The notes under the pieces were generated by a model that saw only the letters and a list, made by a program, of their open reading frames with translations, made no database searches and was not told where the DNA came from. DNA of 64,000 nucleotides from Solimicrobium silvestre (GTDB lineage Bacteria > Pseudomonadota > Gammaproteobacteria > Burkholderiales > Burkholderiaceae_D), in NCBI RefSeq assembly GCF_002976435.1, contig NZ_PUGF01000010.1, forward strand, positions 62,001 through 126,000. The letters run 5' to 3'. The stretch's first letter is position 1. The number at the start of each line of letters is the position of its first letter. This document shows positions 1 to 7,458 of this stretch, piece by piece. The translations under genes and the position numbers were made by a program.

Positions 1-13
1 AATTAATCCAACA

Positions 14-192
14 TCAGGCTGCATCGGATAAGTAATTTTCGTCAAAAGCTGGTTTGTGTCGATTTTCGCCACTCATAAATTGCTGCGCTTTTGCATCGTT
101 AACAGAGCCAATCGAGCGGTAAGTTGCTAAATTAAAACTTTCTGTAAAGATTACAGCAGTATTTAAATATTGGCTATGCCCATGTTAGTCAA
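14..192 (-). pseudogene. possible C-terminal remnant of an unknown gene
   Basis: The minus strand is open from about 192 down to a TGA at 14-16 and translates to a coding-looking tail (it includes FTESFNLATYRSIGSVND and later ENRHKPAFDENYLSDAA). There is no start codon with a ribosome site and a stop closes it upstream, so at most this is the 3' end of a broken gene. I do not recognise the family. It overlaps on the opposite strand with another possible remnant, so one of the two may be chance. Confidence 0.2.
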
Positions 193-492
193 TTCAATAA
201 TGTTGAGGAGTTCGACGAGCTGCTTTTGTTATCTGGTAGTAGGGTAGTTCTAGACGGCGCAGTATTGATTAATATTCATACTGCCTTCCACGACGTTAAA
301 AAGTAGTGTTGATGCCTTTAACGACCTGAATAATGTAGGGTTGGGTAAGTGGCTATTGGTATTTTTTGTCAGGATGAGAATCTGGACGGTGTTTACGCAA
401 AAAACGTTATGGATTTTATGCATTGGCATAAAGAGGAGGGGAGGCAATGTGTCCAGGTAGGACTCCCATATCCGATGTCGCGAATAGTGTGA
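149..492 (+). pseudogene. possible frameshifted gene remnant
   Basis: Three overlapping plus-strand frames read consecutively as protein-like sequence. The first, from about 149 to a TAG near 308, contains NNVEEFDELLLLSGSRVVLD and INIHTAFHDVKK. The second, from about 311, contains VDAFNDLNNVGLGKWL. The third, from about 357, contains ENLDGVYAKNVMDFMHWHKE and ends at a TGA near 490. Read together they suggest one gene broken by two frameshifts. The family is not recognised and no start site is visible. The rest of the first 597 bases shows nothing else I can support apart from the promoter at 511-539. Confidence 0.3.
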
Positions 493-510
493 ACAAAATG
501 AAACATCTTG

Positions 511-539
511 TTACTTCTTTGGTAAAAGTGACATAGAAT
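511..539 (+). promoter_or_regulatory. candidate promoter of precursor gene copy A
   Basis: A TAGAAT -10-like hexamer (534-539) lies 17 bases after TTACTT (511-516). The surrounding stretch (about 497-560) is recognisably the same as the sequence upstream of the second precursor gene (about 2940-2998), including GTGAnnAAATGAAAC and TAAAAGTGnnATAGAAT. Conservation between the two copies, where flanking sequence has diverged, supports a shared promoter. The -35 match is poor. Confidence 0.45.
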
Positions 540-597
540 GCTTGCTTTGAACCAATATTGACAACCTGATTAACTCAACCTGAGACGCAAGAATATT

Positions 598-816
598 ATG
601 CCTAAACTGCTAGACTATCTGAATCATCTTGATCAAAACGCGGATGCCCGTACAACGCATGAACAAAATCCTCAACAGGCGATGACTGAGTTTGGTTTGT
701 CAACTGAAGAGCAACAAGTGGTGCAATCCGGTGATAAAGAACAGGTTGCAAAAGTGCTTGGCATTAGTAGCGCTCAATTACCATCAATAGAAGTATCAAT
801 GTTTTCCGCCATGTGA
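598..816 (+). CDS. putative split-borosin precursor peptide, copy A
   Basis: This 72-residue protein has a compact, mostly helical leader (about residues 1-58, starting PKLLDYLNHLDQ, with AMTEFGLSTEEQQVV and SGDKEQVAKVLG) followed by a short C-terminal tail, PSIEVSMFSAM. Small proteins of this shape, sometimes auto-annotated as LigA-like, are the substrates of split borosin N-methyltransferases such as SonM, whose precursor SonA carries its core at the C terminus. Copy B at 3015 shares the leader (PKLLDYLN, AMS/TDFGLS, SGDKAQVA) and an alignable core, and the candidate methyltransferase is at 3360. The ribosome site before ATG 598 is weak. The family call rests on the methyltransferase and the duplicated pairing. 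Methylation and final product are inferred. Confidence 0.72.
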   Translation: MPKLLDYLNHLDQNADARTTHEQNPQQAMTEFGLSTEEQQVVQSGDKEQVAKVLGISSAQLPSIEVSMFSAM

Positions 817-853
817 TTACTGTGGAGAATTGCACGCAGTTAAGTGAGGTGAT

Positions 854-2653
854 ATGAGATTCTTGATCGCATTAACGCTGCTGATCAGCTTATTGGGCTG
901 CCATTTTAGTGCATATGCAACCAGCGATATAGATATTGAACAAGAACTCACGCGAGTCGGAGAATTATTAAAAAGCGACCCTCAACAAGCGCGTGCTGCA
1001 TTGGCGGTGTTGGAATCGGCTCAAGCCCATTTCAGCCCGCCACAAGTAATACATCTTCTAATATTAAAATCCTCGGTGCTAGGTTTTTTTAACCAACATC
1101 ATGAGCGTGTCGCCTACCTCAACGGGTTTATCGATAGGGTGCAAGACCCCAATATTAAATCTAAATTTCTGTATCACTTGTCGACTTCCTACGCAGCCCT
1201 AGGTGAGTATGAGCGGGCATTGGATGCCATGAATACCAGTATTGCCCTACTCCCGCGTGTCACTGATACGATAGCGAAAATAACTTCTTTGCAGGCGGCG
1301 GTCACCCTGCTCAATTCCCTGTATGCATATAGCGAAGCATTAAGTTACGCCAACCGAATGTATGATTTACCGCTGCTAAATCAGGATTTATCGGCGAAAT
1401 GTATTGCCAGCGCTGATCGTGTAGAAATTTATATGATGCTAAAGCAGCGTTCTTTGGCGCGTGAGCAAATGCGGGAAGCCGTAGATTTGTGCGATAAAAA
1501 TGGCCGAACCTATGTTTCTCAGATTGTTCACTCCTTTGCAGCGATAGATTTAATTGACAATCAGGAGTACCAGAGCGGCATTAATGCTGGTCTGACGGCG
1601 TTACGTGCATTTCCTTCATCCATGCACACCGATTATGTTTCTCGTTTAGAAGACGGATTGGCGCGCGCTTATCTGCTTACTGGGCGGCTAGTCGCGGCTG
1701 AACAATATGGGCACTTAGCCTATCAGCACGCCACAGAACAAAAACTGGCTCAGGAGACAGAAAAGTCTTTAGAGACGCTAGCACAGATCAAGCGAGCTCA
1801 AGCCCAGTACTCGGCTGCGCTCGGTTACGCGGAGAAGGCGCTGGCTCAAAAAAATGCTTTGCTGGATGAACAGTTTCAAAAAAATGTCGCCTACCAGCGC
1901 GTTAAATTCAGTATGCAGGATCAGTCGAATCAAGTGGCTTTGCTTGAGAAGCAAAATAAAATTCTGGCGATAGAAAAACAGTTGGAGAAAAAAAATAGTC
2001 AGAATCTATGGCTCATCATCGCGCTGGTAATGGTTGTTGCAACGGCGCTTGGCCTGTATTTGTGGAAAGTCATACTGCAAAAGAATTTTTTTCGGCGCAC
2101 GACGCAAATTGATGGTCTTACCCGTATCAGCACTCGCGGCCATTTTATGACGTCCGCCGAGGAGGTTGTCAGTGTGCGTAACAAGGTTGTCAGCCTTATT
2201 TTATTTGATATGGATTTCTTTAAACGAATCAATGACAGTTTTGGTCATCCTGTCGGTGACTGGGTTTTGATCAAAGTCTGTCAAACCGTCAGCGCCGAAT
2301 TGCGCGACGGTGATTTATTCGGACGTCTCGGCGGCGAGGAGTTTGCGATTTGCCTGCCCAACACCGACGTCGAAATGGCTTGGCAACTGGCGCAACGTTG
2401 TCGTGCCGCGATCGCCGCGATTGATGCCGAGCCATGTGGCTTTCAATTTCCGTTGAGCGCGAGTTTTGGTATTGCGTGCATCGATCAGAATGATAATCGT
2501 CAATTTTCGACTTTGTTGGAAGCGGCGGATAAAGCGCTCTACCAAGCGAAATCGGAAGGGCGTAATTGCGTTGTAGTCTCTAATTTAATGGGAACGGCGG
2601 ATATAGCTCACTATCAAGCGAAATCTGACGAGCGTAATTGCGTTTCCGCGTAA
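854..2653 (+). CDS. signal peptide / TPR / transmembrane / GGDEF diguanylate cyclase
   Basis: The 599-residue protein starts with a signal peptide (a possible lipobox-like LLGC at 13-16), followed by a helical TPR-like sensor region (about 25-370), a coiled stretch, one membrane segment (about 383-405) and a GGDEF domain. GGEEF at 493-497 is the intact cyclase signature, and RDGD at 484-487 sits at the inhibitory-site position five residues before it. It should therefore make cyclic di-GMP at the inner membrane and be product-inhibited. AGGTGAT before ATG 854 is a good ribosome site. The gene follows precursor copy A by 37 bases. The C terminus is odd: the final ADKALYQAKSEGRNCV is repeated as ADIAHYQAKSDERNCV. 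A further copy is fused to precursor B. Confidence 0.88.
   Translation: MRFLIALTLLISLLGCHFSAYATSDIDIEQELTRVGELLKSDPQQARAALAVLESAQAHFSPPQVIHLLILKSSVLGFFNQHHERVAYLNGFIDRVQDPNIKSKFLYHLSTSYAALGEYERALDAMNTSIALLPRVTDTIAKITSLQAAVTLLNSLYAYSEALSYANRMYDLPLLNQDLSAKCIASADRVEIYMMLKQRSLAREQMREAVDLCDKNGRTYVSQIVHSFAAIDLIDNQEYQSGINAGLTALRAFPSSMHTDYVSRLEDGLARAYLLTGRLVAAEQYGHLAYQHATEQKLAQETEKSLETLAQIKRAQAQYSAALGYAEKALAQKNALLDEQFQKNVAYQRVKFSMQDQSNQVALLEKQNKILAIEKQLEKKNSQNLWLIIALVMVVATALGLYLWKVILQKNFFRRTTQIDGLTRISTRGHFMTSAEEVVSVRNKVVSLILFDMDFFKRINDSFGHPVGDWVLIKVCQTVSAELRDGDLFGRLGGEEFAICLPNTDVEMAWQLAQRCRAAIAAIDAEPCGFQFPLSASFGIACIDQNDNRQFSTLLEAADKALYQAKSEGRNCVVVSNLMGTADIAHYQAKSDERNCVSA
2524..2653 (+). repeat. duplicated GGDEF C-terminal tail, two tandem copies
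   Basis: About 48 bases encoding ADKALYQAKSxGRN occur at 2524-2571 and again, diverged, at 2599-2650. A third copy is at 3283-3335 inside precursor copy B. Copies two and three are followed by the same stop and downstream sequence (TAAATTTTAT). This marks where duplication endpoints fall in the locus. Confidence 0.7.
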
Positions 2654-2663
2654 ATTTTATCTT

Positions 2664-2795
2664 CTAGGACTTGCGAAGCTGGGATAGGTTTGCGTAGGGG
2701 TGCCCCTTGTGGGTACCCTTGGTTGATTGACGAGGGCACCCACAAGGGATGCCCCTACAAGACGCCAGCATCATACGCCACCTGCGTAAGTCCTA
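2664..2795. mobile_element. MITE-like palindromic insertion with terminal inverted repeats
   Basis: About 130 non-coding bases are bounded by imperfect inverted repeats TAGGACTTGCG (2665-2675) and CGTAAGTCCTA (2785-2795). Inside is a second long inverted repeat, GTAGGGGTGCCCCTTGTGGG (2694-2713) against CCCACAAGGGATGCCCCTAC (2739-2758). TCTT flanks both sides (2660-2663 and 2796-2799), as expected for a 4-base target duplication. The paralogous sequence after the copy B tail (3334-3350) reads straight through as ATTTTATTTTATAAAGATG without the insert, giving a natural empty site. No transposase is encoded, so any transposition would need one supplied from elsewhere. Confidence 0.7.
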
Positions 2796-2813
2796 TCTTA
2801 TAAAGATGTTGTG

Positions 2814-2894
2814 ATAATCCCAAAACAGGCGGGTAAATTAGTGCATGTAGGAATCGGCATGTGCATAACGCGGCTGGCAAAAACTTTATCGTGA
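2814..2894 (+). pseudogene. 5' remnant of a second borosin methyltransferase gene
   Basis: Reading from 2814 gives IIPKQAGKLVHVGIGM and then TRLAKTLS before TGA (2892-2894). This matches the first 26 residues of the intact methyltransferase at 3360 (MIQKQAGKLVCVGTGM, then QLTPLS). The ATG has become ATA and nothing after the glycine-rich first strand survives. The upstream bases (AAAGATGTTGT) are also shared. It is the methyltransferase scrap of duplication copy A. Confidence 0.75.
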
Positions 2895-2951
2895 ACCTGT
2901 GTGGTTGTCAGATTTGGTGTTGCAAAATAAGTGAAAAAATGAAACTTCTCG

Positions 2952-2980
2952 TTCGATCTTTAATAAAAGTGCTATAGAAT
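2952..2980 (+). promoter_or_regulatory. candidate promoter of precursor gene copy B
   Basis: TAGAAT (2975-2980) lies 17 bases after TTCGAT (2952-2957), inside a stretch that repeats the region upstream of precursor copy A. The -10 element and the TAAAAGTG before it are conserved in both copies. The -35 hexamer is weak in both. Confidence 0.45.
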
Positions 2981-3014
2981 ACTTTCTTTCAATCAATATC
3001 ATGGAGTGCCGGAA

Positions 3015-3335
3015 ATGATACCTAAACTACTAGATTATCTGAATTACCTTGATCAAGATGCCAATGCCTGTGACGCACATGAACAAGCCCCCGTAGAGGC
3101 GATGAGCGATTTTGGTTTATCACATATCGAGCAGCAAGCGATGCTTTCCGGCGATAAAGCGCAAGTCGCACAATTGCTTGGTATGGATCCCCGTGATGAG
3201 TCCCCAGTGATAGTAATATCACAATTTATTGATAAAGACGTTCAAAATATTAGCGCCCATTACGCAAATTTGTTGGTAGCAGATAAAGCGCTCTATCAAG
3301 CGAAATCTGGCGGACGTAATAGCGCTTCAGCGTAA
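3015..3335 (+). CDS. putative split-borosin precursor, copy B, with GGDEF-derived C-terminal extension
   Basis: ATG 3015 is preferred over GTG 3006 because GGAG (3003-3006) lies eight bases upstream and overlaps the GTG. The 106-residue product has the same helical leader as copy A (PKLLDYLNYLDQ, AMSDFGLS, SGDKAQVAQLLG). Then comes a hydrophobic, beta-branched core-like stretch, SPVIVISQF (about 59-67), aligning with PSIEVSMF of copy A. It does not stop there: it runs on into about 37 residues ending VADKALYQAKSGGRNSASA, the tail of the GGDEF protein. So it is a chimera made when the GGDEF gene of this copy was deleted. It ends 24 bases before the methyltransferase. Whether the extension is a tolerated follower or blocks processing is unknown. 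Confidence 0.7.
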   Translation: MIPKLLDYLNYLDQDANACDAHEQAPVEAMSDFGLSHIEQQAMLSGDKAQVAQLLGMDPRDESPVIVISQFIDKDVQNISAHYANLLVADKALYQAKSGGRNSASA

Positions 3336-3359
3336 ATTTTATTTTATAAAGATGTTGTA

Positions 3360-4172
3360 ATGATCCAGAAACAAGCAGGTAAATTAGTGTGTGTCGGTAC
3401 TGGCATGCGCATGGCGGGGCAATTAACGCCATTGTCCAAAAGCTATATAGAATCGTTTGATATCGTGTTTGCTGCGGTGCCAAATATTTTTACGCGGGAG
3501 TGGTTAAAAGGCGTAGCCAAGGAATTCGTCTGTATTCTGGATCATTACGAAGACACTAAAATCGATGGTAAAACCCGGCGCGATACTTATCGCCGCATGG
3601 CGGACACCATTTTGCACGAAGTGCGTGCCGGTAAGCGCGTATGCGCGGCGTTTTATGGTCATCCTGGAATTTTTGCTTGTATCTCACACATGGCAATCGC
3701 TGATGCGCGAGCTGAAGGTTTTGCGGCGCATATGGAGCCCGGCATTTCTGCACTGGATTGTCTGGTCGCTGACCTCGGGATTGATCCCGGCAGTACCGGC
3801 ATGCAATCCATGGAAGCCACCCAGTTCATGATCTTTCAGCGGGTCGTCGACCCTACTGCGTTATTCGTGATCTGGCAAATCGGGATCTGCGGTGACCTGA
3901 CCTTGAAGCGTTTCGACACTGAACCTGCGCATTTGCAGATCATCGTCGACAAACTCGCCCGCAGCTATTCGCTTGATCACGAGGTGATACTGTATGAAGC
4001 AGCCACCCATGCGCTTGAACAGACGCGTGCTGAAAAGATTCGCCTCGGTGATCTGCCGCAAGCCAGTTTGAAACAACATACAACGCTAGTGATTCCCGCT
4101 GCAGAGAAGCTGCAATACGATGCGAACGTGATTGCCCAATTGCAGGACTTGGAACGATTGCGGGTTGCATAG
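3360..4172 (+). CDS. borosin-type peptide backbone alpha-N-methyltransferase (TP-methylase fold)
   Basis: This 270-residue SAM-dependent enzyme has the tetrapyrrole-methylase fold and the motif pattern of borosin methyltransferases. It has a glycine-rich first strand VGTGM (12-16), Tyr63, Arg73 and Tyr77 in HYED and TRRDTYRRM at the positions of OphMA Tyr66/Arg72/Tyr76, FYGHPGIF (98-105), PGISALDCLVADLGIDP (127-143) and EATQFM. The fungal OphMA has FYGHPGVF and a nearly identical SAEDCLYADLGIDP block. The fungal enzyme is fused to its own substrate. This one lacks a C-terminal core, so it should act in trans on the precursor beside it, as SonM does on SonA. Expected reaction: iterative methylation of backbone amides in the core, in the cytoplasm. 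No strong ribosome site is visible, so coupling to the precursor 24 bases upstream is likely. Confidence 0.88.
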   Translation: MIQKQAGKLVCVGTGMRMAGQLTPLSKSYIESFDIVFAAVPNIFTREWLKGVAKEFVCILDHYEDTKIDGKTRRDTYRRMADTILHEVRAGKRVCAAFYGHPGIFACISHMAIADARAEGFAAHMEPGISALDCLVADLGIDPGSTGMQSMEATQFMIFQRVVDPTALFVIWQIGICGDLTLKRFDTEPAHLQIIVDKLARSYSLDHEVILYEAATHALEQTRAEKIRLGDLPQASLKQHTTLVIPAAEKLQYDANVIAQLQDLERLRVA

Positions 4173-4216
4173 TATTCGTAGTCAGCGCGGGAGGTGATGG
4201 GATGAACGAATTATTT

Positions 4217-4750
4217 CTATTTGTGCTCAGCATTCCGCTTCAAATTGGCTAACCCAGCTTCAAAATCCGGCCCAACCATTTTGTCCATCACAGCGCCAAA
4301 TAAACGCATTTTTAAATTGCCGTCAGCGTTGCCATGCATGGTCCAGGTGACTTTTGTGCCATTACCTTCTGGCGTGAGCAGTAACTTGCCGCTGGAGGGT
4401 TTGCCCATACCTTCAAAGCTGAGTTCATAGACAATTTTTTGATCTTGTACTACATCCAAAAACTTCATGCTGCCGTTGCCCTGGCTTTTGCTCTCCCAGC
4501 GCCATTCGGCTCCTACGCCACTGGCTGGACCGCTATACGTCATTAGCATGGCCGGGTCGCGTTGATTCCAGACCGACCAGTTTTTCCATTCTTTGGTGAT
4601 GGCAATCATGGGGTAGATTTTTGCTGCGGGAGCATTGATGACAACGCTGCGTGACACGTTGTATTCATTCGGCAAACTCCATACCAGCACAACCACAGCT
4701 AAAACTACCAGAACCAAAATACCGAACAACCATTTAATGATATTCATCAT
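4217..4750 (-). CDS. membrane-anchored SRPBCC (START-like) domain protein
   Basis: The 177-residue protein has one N-terminal membrane segment (about 5-27, very rich in Val and Leu) followed by an SRPBCC lipid-binding or polyketide-cyclase-like domain (SRSVVINAPAAKIYPMI, then KVTWTMHGN). This domain binds hydrophobic ligands, but its substrate is unknown here. GGAG precedes two adjacent ATG codons (4750 and 4747) and is better spaced for the second. The gene converges on the borosin methyltransferase with a 44-base gap and is probably unrelated to it. Confidence 0.8.
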   Translation of the reverse strand: MMNIIKWLFGILVLVVLAVVVLVWSLPNEYNVSRSVVINAPAAKIYPMIAITKEWKNWSVWNQRDPAMLMTYSGPASGVGAEWRWESKSQGNGSMKFLDVVQDQKIVYELSFEGMGKPSSGKLLLTPEGNGTKVTWTMHGNADGNLKMRLFGAVMDKMVGPDFEAGLANLKRNAEHK

Positions 4751-4868
4751 GATCTCCAGAGTGTTGATGTTTTTAATCTAGGGAAGTTTGCTTTGCGTTG
4801 AATCTAGTACGTGTTACTGGTGATGCCTGTCCAATTTTAACCAGGCATCACAGAAACTAATTGAATGC

Positions 4869-5990
4869 TTACAGCTTCTTCACCACCACACAACCGATTG
4901 AATAGCCCGCGCCGAATGAACAAATGACGCCATGTGCGCCAGCCGGTAAATCATCTTGATGTGTATGGAATGCGATGATAGACCCGGCGGAAGAGGTATT
5001 GGCGTAAGTATCCAGAATGGTCGGTGATTCTTCTGGTGCTGCATCGCGACCCAACATCATGCGGGTAATCAGTAAATTCATATTCAGATTGGCTTGATGC
5101 AGCCAGAACCGATTAATTTGCTCTATCGTTAAATCAGCTTTTTGCACTGTGTCAGTAATGGTGGCAGCAGCCATTGGGCAGACTTCTTTAAATACTTTGC
5201 GGCCTTGCTGCTTAAATAATTTATCTGGCTTGCCAATGCCGGACTCATCGGCGCGATTCAAGAAGCCAAAGTTGTTGCGGATATTGTTGGAGAATTGTGT
5301 TTTGAGTTTGAGTCCGACGATCTCAAAGCGATGTTTGGATGTCGCTGAATCAGCACGTTCCAGCAAAATAGCGGTGCAGGCATCGCCAAAAATAAAGTGG
5401 CTGTCGCGGTCGCGCCAATTTAAATGGCCGCTGGTAATTTCAGGGTTAATCACTAACACGGCGCGCGCCTGTCCGCTTTGAATCGCACTGACTGCCGCTT
5501 GAATTCCGAAAGTGGCCGATGAACAGGCCACATTCATATCATAGCCATAGCCATCAATACCTAAGGCGGTTTGTACTTCAACGGCAATCGCTGGGTAAGC
5601 GCGTTGCATATTGCTGCAAGCGACAATGACGGCGTCAACATCACTTGCTGTTCGTCCGGCACGTGCCAAGGCTTGTTGTGCAGCGGCGACGGCCATGTCA
5701 CACATGATGGAAGGCTCGTCGTCGGAGCGTTCCGGGATATGCGGCACCATGCGGTTTGGGTCAAGTACACCGGTTTTTTCAACCACGTAACGCGATTTAA
5801 TGCCGGAAGCTTTTTCAATAAATCCAACGCTGGATTCTTCTAAGGCGACGACTTCGCCAGCGACAATAGCGGCGGCATGCTCAGTATTAAATTGCTGAAC
5901 GTAGCTATTAAAGCAAACAATTAATTCTTCGTTAGAGATGGAAAACGGCGGCGTATATAGCCCAGTACCGCTAATAACGACATTATTCAT
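4869..5990 (-). CDS. beta-ketoacyl-ACP synthase III family protein
   Basis: This is a 373-residue thiolase-fold condensing enzyme with the KAS III catalytic triad: Cys156 in NVACSSATFG, His298 in WLHQAN and Asn331 in YANTSSAGS. FabH-type enzymes run to about 320 residues. The extra length and the insertion after residue 30 place this in the longer FabH-like group that condenses medium-chain acyl-CoA or makes special acyl products, not in the housekeeping FabH. No acyl carrier or other fatty acid gene is adjacent. The substrate cannot be read from the sequence. Confidence 0.88.
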   Translation of the reverse strand: MNNVVISGTGLYTPPFSISNEELIVCFNSYVQQFNTEHAAAIVAGEVVALEESSVGFIEKASGIKSRYVVEKTGVLDPNRMVPHIPERSDDEPSIMCDMAVAAAQQALARAGRTASDVDAVIVACSNMQRAYPAIAVEVQTALGIDGYGYDMNVACSSATFGIQAAVSAIQSGQARAVLVINPEITSGHLNWRDRDSHFIFGDACTAILLERADSATSKHRFEIVGLKLKTQFSNNIRNNFGFLNRADESGIGKPDKLFKQQGRKVFKEVCPMAAATITDTVQKADLTIEQINRFWLHQANLNMNLLITRMMLGRDAAPEESPTILDTYANTSSAGSIIAFHTHQDDLPAGAHGVICSFGAGYSIGCVVVKKL

Positions 5991-6171
5991 GCATAACTTT
6001 CAAAAGAGTTGAGCAGAGCGCTCACAAAGCGGGTGATTCTACCGCTTAGCTTTGTGAGTTATGCGAGAAAAATAGCTGGGTTGGAGTGTTTATTCTAATT
6101 TAGTTTTTTGAAAATTTCTATAAATTGTGCGCGCTCTATAGGAGGATCGCAGGAAGTTAGCAGGAAAATAG

Positions 6172-7458
6172 TTATCGCAAACGCAACCGATAACGCGCTG
6201 CCAACGTAGCAATAATACTGATTACTGCGCCGACAATGACATAGAAAGAGATCGCCAGATTGTTTTTGGTCGCGGCAATCAGCCAGGTAATCACCATTCC
6301 AGCAAAACCGCCAAAAATCATTACCCCGATGTTATAGCTGAGTGACATCCCAGTGCCGCGAGTTTGTACGGGGAAGATATCGGACAGTAGGGCCGGCATT
6401 GCGGCGAAATACATCGTCATTAATAATCCCAGCATCGCTTGCACCATTAGTAAATTGGCAAAGCTAGGATTAAGGGTTAAAAAGTGAAACAAGGGGTAAG
6501 TTAGCAATGCAAATAAAACGCTACTCGCGAGCATAAACGGGGTTCGGCCATATTTATCGCTGAAGTGACCAATGAAAGGGGAGAGCAGCATCATGATTAC
6601 GCCAGCTAACATCGTCGCGCTAAATGCTTCAGTTGATGTCATTTTTAATTGTTTAACCGCATAAGTCGGCATGTAGAGAATGGTATAGACAGACACGGTG
6701 GCCATTACGACGCAGCCGGAGCCGATTAAGAGCCGCTCTTTTTGCTGTGCCAGAATGTCGCGCAGCGGGGTACTTGTTGCGTCAGCCTCGGTAAACTCTG
6801 GCGATTCTTCCAAATGCTGGCGGATATATAAACCGGCTGGGCCAATTAACAGGCCAAAAATAAAGGGTAAGCGCCAGCCCCAACTTTCTAACTGCTCTAC
6901 TGTTAGCTGTGACGACAATACTGCACCGGCCAGGGCTGCTAATAACATGCTTAAACCTTGACTGGCAACTTGCCAGCTAGAGAAAAAACCACGCCGATGC
7001 GGAGCGTGTTCCACCAAAAAAGCGGTTGAACTACCGAATTCACCGCCTGCAGAAAAACCTTGAATCAGACGCGCTAATACAATGCCGGCGGGTGCCCACA
7101 GGCCGATGGAATTGTAGGTCGGCATGACAGCGATGAGGAATGTTCCGACCATCATCAATAAAATGGACAGCGTTAATGCGGCTTTGCGTCCAACTCGGTC
7201 AGAGTACGTACCAAGAATAATGGCGCCGAGCGGGCGCATAAAAAAAGAAACGCCAAAAGTCGCAAAGGTGATCATCAGCGAAACGGTGGGGTCTGCGGTG
7301 GGAAAAAATAATTTGGCAATCGTAACGGCGAAGGCTCCGTAAATGAGAATATCAAACCATTCCAGCGCATTGCCTATTGACGATGAAATCACGGCACGCC
7401 AAGTCTGAGGGTGTTGATCTGGCGGACTGGATGTGGCCTTGGTATTGATATTCGTCAT
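6172..7458 (-). CDS. MFS transporter, metabolite:H+ symporter (MHS) family
   Basis: The 428-residue protein has about twelve membrane segments and MHS-family hallmarks: SSIGNALEWFDILIYGAFAV near the N terminus, the loop motif YSDRVGRKAAL after helix 2 with its half-repeat FSDKYGRTPFM, and AGGEFGSSTAFLVEHAP. Relatives import citrate, proline/betaine, shikimate or alpha-ketoglutarate with protons. The substrate here is undetermined. It is divergent from the LytS-like kinase gene at 7697, with an AT-rich 238-base shared control region. Confidence 0.9.
   Translation of the reverse strand: MTNINTKATSSPPDQHPQTWRAVISSSIGNALEWFDILIYGAFAVTIAKLFFPTADPTVSLMITFATFGVSFFMRPLGAIILGTYSDRVGRKAALTLSILLMMVGTFLIAVMPTYNSIGLWAPAGIVLARLIQGFSAGGEFGSSTAFLVEHAPHRRGFFSSWQVASQGLSMLLAALAGAVLSSQLTVEQLESWGWRLPFIFGLLIGPAGLYIRQHLEESPEFTEADATSTPLRDILAQQKERLLIGSGCVVMATVSVYTILYMPTYAVKQLKMTSTEAFSATMLAGVIMMLLSPFIGHFSDKYGRTPFMLASSVLFALLTYPLFHFLTLNPSFANLLMVQAMLGLLMTMYFAAMPALLSDIFPVQTRGTGMSLSYNIGVMIFGGFAGMVITWLIAATKNNLAISFYVIVGAVISIIATLAARYRLRLR

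Noticed and set aside
3006-3014. GTG 3006 as the start of precursor B
   Set aside because: The GTG overlaps the GGAG that serves ATG 3015, and precursor A begins at the position matching 3015.
3180-3230. Whether the VIVISQF core of precursor B is only the last strand of the lost GGDEF domain
   Set aside because: By eye 16 of 24 bases match the core-coding end of precursor A (CCATCAATAGAA... against CCAGTGATAGTA...), while the GGDEF match only becomes clear from about 3270 on. The core therefore belongs to the precursor.
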